From contig JBAOIR010000049.1 of NCBI GenBank assembly GCA_037045585.1, forward strand, positions 193,624 to 257,623: a DNA stretch of 64,000 nucleotides, given 5' to 3'. Shown piece by piece: positions 53,657 through 63,268 of this stretch. Source of the DNA: SSF14 sp037045585 (GTDB lineage Bacteria; Actinomycetota; Acidimicrobiia; Acidimicrobiales; Microtrichaceae). The first letter of the stretch is position 1; each line of letters starts with the position of its first letter. A program made the position numbers and the translations under genes. The notes under the pieces are model-generated. The model saw only the letters and a program-made list of their open reading frames with translations. It made no database searches and was not told the origin of the DNA.

Positions 53657-53680
53657 TACCGACGGATACCTATGGATGCT
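53657..53680 (-). promoter_or_regulatory. Shared motif upstream of small protein 3
   Basis: CTACCGACGGAT-ACCT-ATGGATGC on the plus strand, 38 bp before ATG 53619. Minus strand reads GCATCCATAGGTATCCGTCGGTAG. A TACACT-like -10 is at 53629-53634. Confidence 0.55.
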
Positions 53681-53696
53681 CGACCGTGAGGCAGAT

Positions 53697-55662
53697 TCAT
53701 TCGAGGTGGGACTTCAGAAATTGTTCCAGTTCCGTAAACACCTGCAGGCGGTCCTGTTCCCGACTCAGCGTCTGATCGGCGAAGGGAAGTTCCACATATC
53801 GGTAGGTCGTGACGTTGGCCGCTTTCAGCGCCTCGGCCATGTCTCGACCATGCGACACCGGCACCGCACGGTCCATGGCGCCGTGCATCAGGAGCAGCGG
53901 GAGGCGAATCTCGTTCGCATGAAAGACCGGCGACGTGTCGCGGAGCCGTTCGCGGTCGTTCCACCAGGAACCGATACGCAGTTCGGCAAGCGGTTTCTGA
54001 TTGAGGTACCAACGGCTGTCGGACACGACCTGCGGCAAGTCGGTCACCCCGCCCAGACTGACGGCGCAACGATACAAGTCGGGTGTCTTCACCGCGCCCA
54101 TCAAGGCGGCATACCCTCCGTATCCCGATCCGACGATACAGATCCGGTGTGCGCTTGCGAGGCCGGAGCGAATCGCCCATTGCACCGTATCGGTCACGTC
54201 GTCCTGCATCTCCAGGCCCCAGCGTTGGAACCCGGCTCGCAGCAACTCGTCGCCATACCCCTCGGTTCCTCGAAACCGAGGGGCCAGCACCGCCCACCCG
54301 CGGCTCACAAACCACTGCGTCCAATAATTGAACGCATCGCGTCCCTGCGACGCCGGTCCTCCATGGGGAAAGACAATCAACGGAAGCTCACGCGGGTCTC
54401 GATCCTTCGGGACGGTCAGGAAGACGGGCAACTCTTTTCCGTCCCGCGCCGTAATGAACGTCGTCCCGCGACGACACCAACCCGGCGGCCTCAAGATCAG
54501 GGTACGACTTGCCGAGCAATACCATCCGCCCGTCGTGTTCATCGAAAAGCGACCATTGCGGAGGATGCGCCGCGCCGCTCGATTTCACGACGTGAAGCCG
54601 CCCGTCGTCGCTGCTGCTGTGAATCACATTGACCCGCCCTGGAATCGCCCGATCGATGCGGGCCTGCAGCCGCTGCGCGTCGAAGTCCCAAAAGAGCACC
54701 CGCTCGTCCGCCGCGCTGTAGCGGACCCCGACCACTTTCTTGCGTCCCGGCGCATACACCAACTCGCCGGTTAAATCGCGCTTCGCATCGGCGACAACGA
54801 GGAGACGGTCCACGCGACGATCGGCGACGTTCATCTTGAAGATGGCCGCCTTGCCCTGATGCTGATCTCTCACATAGAGCCAGTCCGGGTCGGCATCGAA
54901 GGCCAAGGGCACCATTCCGGTTTCTTTCGCCAGGTCATACTCCGCCAACTCACGCCAGAGCGTGGATTCCGGCACCTTGTAAATCACCCGCACGGTGGTG
55001 CCGAATTGGCCGACTCCGACCCTCAACCGGCCTTCGCGATCGGCTATCCACTGCAACACATTCCGTGGCCCTGGCTGTAGACCTGGATTGGTCTGCACCA
55101 GCGTCCGCTCGCCGGAATAGATATCCACTTTATATACATCAGGAGAGTTCGGACGCTCCAGGTCAAGCGCAATCAAGACATGCCTGGGATCGCCGGGAAT
55201 GGTGCCCACCAGGCGATCCTGGAATTGAGGAAAGTGCTTTTTCCCGAAGATCGAAGGAAAGGAACTCACCCGGAGGAGATTGCCGTTCTGTTGCGTTCCA
55301 TCCCGGTTCACTGCCAACAGCCGGGTTTCCTGTGAATCGATCCCCTCACGTGTATCGGCAAAACGCACGCTCACCAACACCCGTTCATCATTGGCCCATC
55401 GGAACCAGGTGATGACATATTCTTGGTTGTCCGTGGAGACGACTCGATGCGCATCCTGCCCCGTGACCGTTTGGGTATCCAGATAGGTCTTCCCCTCGTG
55501 GTGACGAAGCACGGCGAGGTGCCGACCCGAGGGAGAGAGTTGGATGGAGGCGATACGGGGAAGTGAGGCGAAGGCTTCGGTGGGCGGAGGCGCGGAGCTG
55601 GAATCGGCATAGACCGGTACCACGCTCCAGACAAGCACAAAAAAAATGAAAAGTCCGTACAT
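53697..55662 (-). CDS. S9-family prolyl-oligopeptidase-like protein, catalytic residues changed (frameshift near 54,463)
   Basis: About 655 residues. ATG 55662: signal peptide ('LFIFFVLVWSVVPVYAD'), a beta-propeller-like N-terminal domain (about 25-400; 'IQLSPSGRHLAVLRHHE'), then the alpha/beta-hydrolase domain after the frame change ('VFLTVPKDRDP', 'FPHGGPASQGRDAFNYW'). The nucleophile elbow reads 'IVGSGYGGYAALMG': where S9 enzymes have GxSxGG with Ser at the third position, Gly stands there. The His loop reads 'FADQTLSREQDR' where relatives have ADHxxSR. The catalytic Asp loop ('LMHGAMDRAVPVS') remains. It may be an inactive scaffold or a different hydrolase. Lies between receptor 5 and small protein 3. 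Confidence 0.82.
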
Positions 55663-55903
55663 GGCCGGCACGGTCTATCCCTGAAGTTACCAGGACATGC
55701 CCATATCCGGGAATACCCGACGGACATATTTATCACATGTTCGGACGACGGTCGTCTATCCCATTTTTGAGCAGCATCACCCCGCCAGGAGCGATGCGTG
55801 GCTGATTCACCACCTTTCGCGAACGGTGCAGCAGGAGCCCATCCGACGATGGGCCCCTGCGTGCCATGCGAGCACGCTGCCTGCAGCCTGCTTCCACAGC
55901 CGG

Positions 55904-58166
55904 TTAGAACTTGTACTCCACTCCTCCAAACGCGCTGATGCCCAATCCCGCGTTGGCATACCGATTGAACTGATCGTTCACCACCACCGCGCCGGCATAG
56001 GTCTTATCGGTCAAATTACGTCCTTCGGCAAAGAGCGTCCAGTGTTCATCGACGTTCCATCCAGAACGCAGATTGATAAGCGCATAGGAGGGGTTCTTGA
56101 TGGTGTTTTGATAGTCCGTATAAAAGCCGGACAGCGACCATTCGATATTCGGCGCGATCCACCAGCCTGACGGATGGTCGTACCGGAACTCCACGTTCAG
56201 GCTATGTTCCGGCGCGCCGGCGACCGTATTCCCGTCCTTGGCGATCAGCACATTCGGCCCCGCCGCTCCCGCCGCCCCGCACATCGTCGGTGAATTTGAA
56301 ACGCGACCAGGTGTAGGCCACACGCGTCTGCAGGCTGTCCTCTCGTCCGGCTCCGCCTTGCGCGAACAGACCTTTCCCCAAGACCATCCCGCCACCGGCT
56401 TCCACGCCGGTATGCCGCGTGCCGTTCGCATTTTGGAACGTTCCTTGGTTGTTGATGATCGAGGCCAGAATTTCCTTCTGCATTTCCAGGTTGTAGACGG
56501 TCACATCCCAGGTGTAGCGCTTGTCCGCTGATGTTCCTCGGTGACCGAGTTCCAATTGCCATGCCCGTTGGGCATCGAGGTTCAGGAAGCCTGTATTCGG
56601 CGTGCCGTTCGCGTTAACCGACGAGAACAACTCGAGATTGAGCGGCGCCTCATAGGCCCGGCTGGCATTGAAATACAGTTGCGAGGTCGGCGTTGTGCGA
56701 TACACGAACCCGATCTTCGGGCTGATTGCATCGAAATGCTGTAACGGCCGGTTCGTGCCGGTCGGCGTGGACGGCGTATTGGGATTGAACGGATTCCCGG
56801 CCGGCCCGAAATTATCCACCGTCGCCTGACGCCCTGTGTAATCCCACCGGCCGCCGAGCACGATGGTGAAATCCTTGGTGGCATCGAACGCATCTTCTGC
56901 ATAGGCGCCGAAATACGTCGTCTTGGCCGTATAGTTCTGCGTCAGCGCCCCGATACTGCCGTTGATGTTCACGAACCGCTGCTGCCGCTGATTGCCGTAT
57001 CGCGGCTGGAATCCGGCGACGAACGAGTTGTTCTTACCGAACAACGAGTTGGAGTTCACGTACCGGAACTCACCGCCGACGTTATTGTTCTCCTGTCGGA
57101 TCGTCTGAAAGATCGGATGGTCCACGTACTGGTTCGAGAAGTAGGGAATGATCTCAAAGTATTGGTTGGGGGCGAACTCGTTGTGGTACGCGATTCCGAT
57201 CCGCTGCAAGTTGTAGTACCGCCCCTAGTTACAGACTTGGTTATTCTGATTACACGCAAAAAACGGCGGGGTGCCGGGAGGGCTCTGCCCGCCCGCCTGC
57301 TGCCGGTTGAAAAACAGCTGTCCCGTTGGTGAACGATCCAGGAATCCGCTCCGCCACATTCGCCTGCAGAAAGTAGGCGCGGATCTCCTGGTGGTTGCCG
57401 AGTTGCAGGCCGATGTTGGCATTGATGCGCTCCCGGGCCTGCTGACTGTTATCTTGAAATCCGTCCTGGCGATTGCCTGACACGCTGATGTAGTAATCCA
57501 TCGTCGCGCTCATGTTGCCCACCTGGAACGGCTGCAGGACTTTGCCGCTGGACACCTGCCCGCTCACCATGCCGAAGCTGCCGCCGAGCATCCGCATTTG
57601 CAGGGTCGAGGCGCTATACCCGGTGCGCGGCACGAAATTGATCGCGCCGCCGATGCTGTTCGCGCCGTACCGCAGGGCGTTCGCGCCCTTGTAGACTTCG
57701 ATCCGCTCGTAGGCCAAAAGGTCGATCGATTCAAAGTCGAAAACCCGTCGGCATCGCCGAAGAAGATGCCGTTGATGAGAATATTGATCCCGCGATGATG
57801 GAAGTTATTGCGCAACGACGTGCCACGGATTTGGAACTGTCCTTCATCGGCGCCGAAACGCGACTGAAACCGTACGCCGGGCGCGAACTGCAACACGTCT
57901 TGCAGGTTGATCGCCCGCGACTCGGTGATCTGCTTTTCCTCGATCAGGATATTGCTGCCCGGCCGGCGGGCAAGTTCCTGCTTCACATCCTCGACGTTTT
58001 CAATCCGCTTGCCCTTCACCTCCACCGGATCGACCACGACAACCGGCGCCTCCTGATCCGACGGCTCCCCGGCCGCCTGCGCAACAGACGGTTCGATCCC
58101 CACCATCAAGGCCGCGACCAGACAGGCCGCCGCCGTTCCTCTTCCCCACCACACCACTGCCTTCAT
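55904..58166 (-). pseudogene. TonB-dependent receptor 5 (three frameshifts and an in-frame TAG)
   Basis: ATG 58166: signal 'GTAAACLVAALMVGIEPSVAQA', 'VVVVDPVEVKGKRIENVED', plug 'GVRFQSRFGADEGQFQIRGTS', 'ERIEVYKGANALRYGANS' and barrel, ending 'GISAFGGVEYKF'. Frame changes are near 57735, 57312 (an A/T run) and 56285, and a TAG at 57225-57227 falls in the reading frame between 'NQNNQVCN' and 'GRYYNLQRIG'. The stop is not explained by homopolymer error. FecA/BtuB-like transport of an unknown chelate. 75 bp after the amidohydrolase. Confidence 0.82.
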
Positions 58167-58241
58167 CGCTCGACTCCTCCTGCAAAAATAAATAAAAAAG
58201 ACACGATCATATCGACTGACCAGTCCAGGCCGCCTGACTTG

Positions 58242-59652
58242 TCAGTGAGCCCGATGACCGGCCCCTGAAGGGGCGGCGTCATGACGGAAGGAACGATCGA
58301 GATTCACACCCTGCTTGAATCGCCGCACGATGCGCTGCACCTGTGAAAAATCCTCGATGGGGTTGCCGGCCAAGGCGACAAAACTGGCCTCGTACCCCTC
58401 CTCGAATCGCCCGATCCGACGGTCGGGAAAAATCGCCGCCGGCGTGTCCTCACACCACATCTTGAGCAGCGTGAGGTTGTCGAAGAGATGGAACCTGTGC
58501 AATTGCATCACTTCCGCCAGCGATGTCTCGGCATGGTCGCTGCCGACCACGACGCGCACTCCCACGCGATGGAGCAACGCGATGTTGTCCTTGAGAACCT
58601 GTGACAATGATTCATCCGGCGCCGTTGCGTGATGATCGGACGGCCCGGTGGCATGCCCTTCGTAGTGCCCGTGCGGGTGATGTCCTGTCACGGAGGGCAT
58701 GGCGCTTCCCGCCACAGCGGTGGTCACGACCCGCACGTGACGTTCCAAGGCCAACCGCGCATCCGCTTCCGTGAGTCGGGCGGACTCCGCATCGGCGGCA
58801 CTGTTCACCAACCATCCCGGCACATGCGCAATCTCATCGACTCCCGCACGGATCGCATGGCGAAAGTCCGCCGCCGTTTCGACATGGGCCGTCACCTGTA
58901 GCCCTGCCGCATGGGCCTTGGCGACAATCTGTGCCACGAGTCGAGGATGCAAACCGCTTCGCTGCGGGGACTGTCCGGACGTTCCCGGTCGCGTCCTCGT
59001 CTTCGGAATGCACGAGATACACTTTCAGGAAGTCAGGCCGGCCACTCGTGATCACCGGCCATTTCGTCTCCACATCGGCGTCGGTGTCGAGCACGATGTA
59101 CGACCGGTTCTCAAACCAGCCCCGCTCGACCGGCCCGATCGCCGGCTCATACCGGCCGACGCGCAACACATCCTCATACAACGCGATGGGATGGCCGCCC
59201 CGCCCCGTCAGTCCGGCATGCGCAAAGGTCGCATCGATGCTCGTCGGTCGATTGACGGCGCTGCGAATCTGCAAGGCGAAGTCCCGGACGTTGTTGGGAT
59301 TCTTGACATAGAACACGCCGTCCTTGAGATACCGCTCCGCCACCGCCCGAACATTCCACGGACCTTCCACGTTGTGATTGTGCGCTTCACCGAACGGCGG
59401 CACGACGAACAGGCCGGAGAGGTCCACCGTTTCGACCTTCCCCTGCGGCGGGGTGCGCGTCAAACGTCCCTGGACTGAATACCAAGTGGCCGCCTGAAAC
59501 CCTTTCCCGTCGAACCATCGGCCGTTGATGAAGGCGTAGGAATCGCTCCCGGACGGCCCGGTCTGCTGCGAGGCCTTCGACGATGAGGACAGGCCCGTCC
59601 CTCCCGCGCAACCGGCCAGCAGAAACACCAGACACAACAGAATGCGATGCAT
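58242..59652 (-). CDS. Amidohydrolase-superfamily lipoprotein (frameshift near 58,960)
   Basis: About 470 residues. ATG 59652 starts a lipoprotein signal ('RILLCLVFLLAGCAGG', lipobox LAGC). 'FVVPPFGEAHNHNVEG' has the HxH metal pair, 'QVTAHVETAADFRHAI' and 'DEIAHVPGWLV' further His, and 'VVVGSDHAETS' the catalytic Asp. A His-rich loop 'GHHPHGHYEGHATGPSDHHA' lies late in the protein. Near 58,960 the frame changes; 'RSGLHPRLVAQIV' resumes. An imidazolonepropionase-like or prolidase-type hydrolase of the periplasm. Confidence 0.85.
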
Positions 59653-59725
59653 AGGTCCTCTCACTCGCGCACACAAGCCCGCATCGACCTCTCACGGGCC
59701 GGGTGCAGCCTTTGCGAGACACGCA

Positions 59726-59920
59726 TCAGACGGTCAGGTTCATTTCCTGCGTCTTATTGTTTTGCACCAGCCGGTCCAGCGACGTGCGGAACACCCTGAG
59801 GCTCCCGCGCCCGATCTTGGTGCCCTCCAACCGCCCTTCCTCCACCCACCGATAAATCGTCCAACGGCTCACCGCCAACACATCCGCCGCCTCACCGACC
59901 CGCAAGAGTTGCTTGTTCAT
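59726..59920 (-). CDS. Small MerR/excisionase-type helix-turn-helix protein
   Basis: A protein of 64 residues. ATG 59920: 'LLRVGEAADVLAVSRWTIYRWVEEGRLEGTKIG' is a winged-helix excisionase-like DNA-binding domain (SinI/Xis, DUF-style). No integrase or phage genes are nearby, so a local transcription regulator for the receptor/amidohydrolase genes is more likely than an Xis. It lies between receptor 6 and the amidohydrolase, same strand. Confidence 0.8.
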   Translation of the reverse strand: MNKQLLRVGEAADVLAVSRWTIYRWVEEGRLEGTKIGRGSLRVFRTSLDRLVQNNKTQEMNLTV

Positions 59921-59981
59921 GGCAATCTCCTTGTTAAGGGCGCGAGCGGCCCCGCATCCGGGCACCGCTCGCGCCACATGG

Positions 59982-62306
59982 TTAGAACAATCCCAATGTC
60001 ACCCCGGCATAAAACGACCGGCCATACCCGGCAAAGAACAACGTCTTGTTCGCATCGGCCGTGCTATCGGCCACCACGTTGCCGGAGGCCGCATATTTCT
60101 TGTCGGCGATATTGTCGATCTCCGCAAAGAACTTCGCGAACCGGATCCACTTGTTATTGTGGAACTCGAAGTTCTTATGGATATTCAGGTTGGCGATCAC
60201 ATAGGAGGGGATCCCCACCGTGTTGTTGTTGTTCAGGAAGTAACTGTTCATATAGTTGACTTCCACCCAACCGCCCCACCCGCTGGCGGCATGATCGTAG
60301 GACTCCTTGAAATTGAACGTGTCGGTCGGCACGTTCGGCACCGCCTTGCCGTCCCGCACGAATGCCGTCGGAATCCCGCCGGCCAGGAACCGGTCGCTGA
60401 AGTTGATGTACCGCGCATCGATGTGCGTGTAGGCGCCGGAGAGCCGCAACCCGTCCAACGGCCGCCAGTCGTAGAACAACTCAATGCCACGATATTGCGA
60501 CGAGTCCGCGTTGATCGCAGCCTGGCCGCCGGTGTTGGACACGACCTGGGTGATGATTTCGTCTTTGACGAACGTGACGAAGCCGACCAACTGCACGGTC
60601 AAGGTCTTGTGCAGCCGTGATTCCGTGCCGAGTTCGACGTTGAGGTTTTTCTGCGGCTTCAGATCGAAGTTGGTTCCGGCGAGACCCGTAAAGGGATTGG
60701 TCAACAGATTGCCGAACCCCGGAATGGCATACCCGGTGGAGGCGCGCACCCAATGGCGATATCCGTCGGCCGGCTTCCAGCTGACCGACAGTTCCGGCGC
60801 CCAGTTGCTGAAGCTCCGTTCGGCTCCGGACCGGCCACTCACCGCCCCGGCGGTGTAGTTGATCGTCTGCACGCTCAACTGCGATTGCTCGAACCCGAGG
60901 CCTGCGGCCAGGGTCCACTTCGGAATAAATTCCAATTCTTCCCGAAACCGTCCGCCGATGTTCCGGATCGTCCCGCGGCTGTTCTGCGCCAACGTGCCGC
61001 GCGTGCCGAAGAAGTCCTGGAGGTTATTGAAGGTGTTCCCTTCCTGCTCCATCTGATTCACGAAAAATCCGACGTAACTCCGCAACGGCATGTCGAACAG
61101 CCGCCCGTCGTGACGTAGATCGGTGTAATGTTTGTAGTTCGGATTGATGTTGTCGCTGATCTGCGTGAAGGTCTGGTTGATGTCCTTCACGTCGTAGTCG
61201 GCTTCCATCGTCAAGACGGTGTTGGCATCGATCTGCCGTTCATACATTCCACCGATGATATTCCGCCGGTCCAAGCGGCGCTGGGCCAGCAGCACCGCGT
61301 TCGTCGCATTGTTGATGCCGCCGGCCTGCCGGTGGTCGGCATCGAACTGCGACTGCGTCAGCCGCGTCGGCACCCGCGAATCCAGCCAGTTCGTAATGGC
61401 CTTGAAATACAGGTTCTGTTTGTCGTCTACCTTCACGCGAAAATTGAAATTCATCGTTTGCGTGCTGTAGTCGCTGTGGCGAATGAATCCATCCTCGGCG
61501 ACGTGACTGCCGAAGAGCGAGATGTCCACATTGTCGAATTGCTGGCCGACGGCGAATCCGTATTTCTGATAGCCGTAGGACCCGCCGCTGATGAAACTCT
61601 CCATCCCGTTGATGTCACTGCCGCGCCTCGTACGGAAGTGCACCATGCCGCCGAGTGCGTAGTTGTCGTAGAGAGAGGACGACGCGCCTCGCGTGACTTC
61701 GACGCTCCGCATGAACCAGGGATCGTGGATATCCAGACGGGACAATCCATCGGATTGCGTTTGGATGAATCCGTCCTCGTACATCTTGATCTCACGCACC
61801 GCAAACGAGGTCTTCACGCCCGAGCCACGGATCGAAATACTGAAATCCCTCGGTCCGTTGGCCTGTCGCAGGATCACGCCGGGGAGCGACTCCATCGACT
61901 CACGAAGCGTCCTGGTCGGCTGCGATTCGGTTTCCGACTGCTCCGTCGCCGACAGCGTGATCCCTTCCGGACGCCGCTGCACCCGGTCGCTCACGATGCT
62001 GACATCGGCCAGTTCAAATTGCGGAATCGCTTCGGCGGCTTTTCCTTCCGACGGTTCCTGCACCACCGACGGCTGTACCGGCGCGGCGGTCGCGCCACCT
62101 GCAGGCGCCTGTTGGAGTTCCTCCAGTTCATGAAGAATTTTCTGTAGCTGATCCCTCAAGTCCCGCTCACGCGCGCTTTTTTCCACGACGGCGCCGGTGG
62201 CCGACTCCTCCTGCGCAAAGACGTGGAGCGCGCTCAACGGCAGCGCCGCGACGAGAGTAAGAAACAGAATGAATTGAATTTGAGATGAATACCGACGGGC
62301 CCACAT
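59982..62306 (-). CDS. TonB-dependent outer-membrane receptor 6 (intact)
   Basis: A protein of 774 residues from ATG 62306. Signal peptide ('FILFLTLVAALPLSALHVFAQ'), a charged coiled-coil segment ('SARERDLRDQLQKILHELEE'), 'FELADVSIVSDRVQRRP', the plug ('FSISIRGSGVKTS', 'HDPWFMRSVEVTRG', 'GGMVHFRTRRGSDIN'), and a complete barrel ending 'FAGYGRSFYAGVTLGLF'. It is the only large receptor in this half without a frame break and is the reference for receptors 1 and 4. Downstream of small protein 4 (109 bp) in an operon with TlpA. Confidence 0.94.
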   Translation of the reverse strand: MWARRYSSQIQFILFLTLVAALPLSALHVFAQEESATGAVVEKSARERDLRDQLQKILHELEELQQAPAGGATAAPVQPSVVQEPSEGKAAEAIPQFELADVSIVSDRVQRRPEGITLSATEQSETESQPTRTLRESMESLPGVILRQANGPRDFSISIRGSGVKTSFAVREIKMYEDGFIQTQSDGLSRLDIHDPWFMRSVEVTRGASSSLYDNYALGGMVHFRTRRGSDINGMESFISGGSYGYQKYGFAVGQQFDNVDISLFGSHVAEDGFIRHSDYSTQTMNFNFRVKVDDKQNLYFKAITNWLDSRVPTRLTQSQFDADHRQAGGINNATNAVLLAQRRLDRRNIIGGMYERQIDANTVLTMEADYDVKDINQTFTQISDNINPNYKHYTDLRHDGRLFDMPLRSYVGFFVNQMEQEGNTFNNLQDFFGTRGTLAQNSRGTIRNIGGRFREELEFIPKWTLAAGLGFEQSQLSVQTINYTAGAVSGRSGAERSFSNWAPELSVSWKPADGYRHWVRASTGYAIPGFGNLLTNPFTGLAGTNFDLKPQKNLNVELGTESRLHKTLTVQLVGFVTFVKDEIITQVVSNTGGQAAINADSSQYRGIELFYDWRPLDGLRLSGAYTHIDARYINFSDRFLAGGIPTAFVRDGKAVPNVPTDTFNFKESYDHAASGWGGWVEVNYMNSYFLNNNNTVGIPSYVIANLNIHKNFEFHNNKWIRFAKFFAEIDNIADKKYAASGNVVADSTADANKTLFFAGYGRSFYAGVTLGLF

Positions 62307-62415
62307 ACACGTCCTCCTGGCACAACTGTGCACACGACAGCAGAGACATACCCTTCCCGCCCCTGTCTGGCCGGACGAGAAAAGCTGCTAGAACACCTAG
62401 CGATCTGAAATGGAA

Positions 62416-62736
62416 TTACGATTGAACGGGCGGCGCGCGAGAGGCGGCGTGGAAGCCCGCGCCGCCGGCGATGACGGTATGATCGCGCTCGACAAACAGC
62501 GCGACCACAAGGAACGGATGAAGCACCAGTGCGGACGCCGCAGCATCCGACGTGGGATTGGCCTGACAAGCCCAATTACAGAAACTGGAGTGAGAGACCG
62601 TTCCGCCATGATGATGGCCGGCCGACATGGGGTCGGCATGGTCGAAGGCGCAGGCCATGGAGAACGCCGCCAGGACCAGATAGATCCCCGCAAGTGCGGC
62701 CGCGAGTCCGACGGAGGGTGTCTTGAGACGGCTCAT
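62416..62736 (-). CDS. Small exported Cys/RAPP protein 4 (DUF2946-like)
   Basis: A protein of 106 residues from ATG 62736, which overlaps the TlpA stop by four bases. Helix 'AALAGIYLVLAAFSMACAF', 'DHADPMSAGHHHGG' His cluster, 'HSSFCNWACQAN' CxxxC, and 'AASRAPPVQS' at the C-terminus. Fourth member of the family; it has no separate shared motif because it is inside an operon. Confidence 0.65.
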   Translation of the reverse strand: MSRLKTPSVGLAAALAGIYLVLAAFSMACAFDHADPMSAGHHHGGTVSHSSFCNWACQANPTSDAAASALVLHPFLVVALFVERDHTVIAGGAGFHAASRAPPVQS

Positions 62737-63265
62737 GGCATCAGCCCCTGCAACGCCTGCACCGCCTTGGGCGCATCCCACTCACGCGGTCCGACAGCGC
62801 GGCCCAGCAAGGCCCCCTGCCGGTCGATGAACACCGTGGTCGGCAAGGCCCGCACCAGATAGGCTTGCGAGACATCCTGCTGCTCGTCGAACAACACGGG
62901 GAGTTGCACGTTGAGATTAGCCAGGAACTGCTTGATGCCGGCGCGCTGCAAGTCGGTCGTGATGGTCAGCAACACGAAGCGGTCGGGGTCCAGCTGCCGT
63001 CGGAGACGCTCAAAGGCCGGCATTTCTTCTTTGCAGGGCCCGCACCAGGTGGCCCAGAAATTCACCACGACGACTTTCCCTTCAAGTCCGCGAGTTGCAC
63101 CGACCGGCCATCCAGCGACTGTAGCTCAAAGGCCGCAGCGGCAATGCCCGGTGCAACCCGCGCGATTTTCAACGCGGCGAAAGGATCATCCGCCCATACA
63201 GGACCGGCCGTCGTGCTCAGCACAACCGCCAGTATGAGGCCTTTCAACAATCCCGTCGGCATCAT
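62733..63265 (-). CDS. TlpA/thioredoxin-like periplasmic protein (frameshift near 63,076)
   Basis: About 177 residues. ATG 63265 starts a signal peptide ('LKGLILAVVLSTTAGPVWAD'). The thioredoxin fold has 'VNFWATWCGPCKEEMPAF' with the redox CxxC, and a cis-Pro 'VRALPTTVFID'. A lost A/T near 63,076 ('gggaaagtcg') breaks 'LADLKGK-VVVVNFW'. Reduces or oxidises disulfides in the periplasm; because the next gene has a CxxxC pair and lies four bases away, it could keep that protein reduced (inference). Begins 3 bp after the BNR-like stop. Confidence 0.87.
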
Positions 63266-63268
63266 CGT

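Noticed and set aside
59726..59920. Prophage excisionase
   Set aside because: No integrase, portal or capsid gene nearby; context is metabolic and transport.
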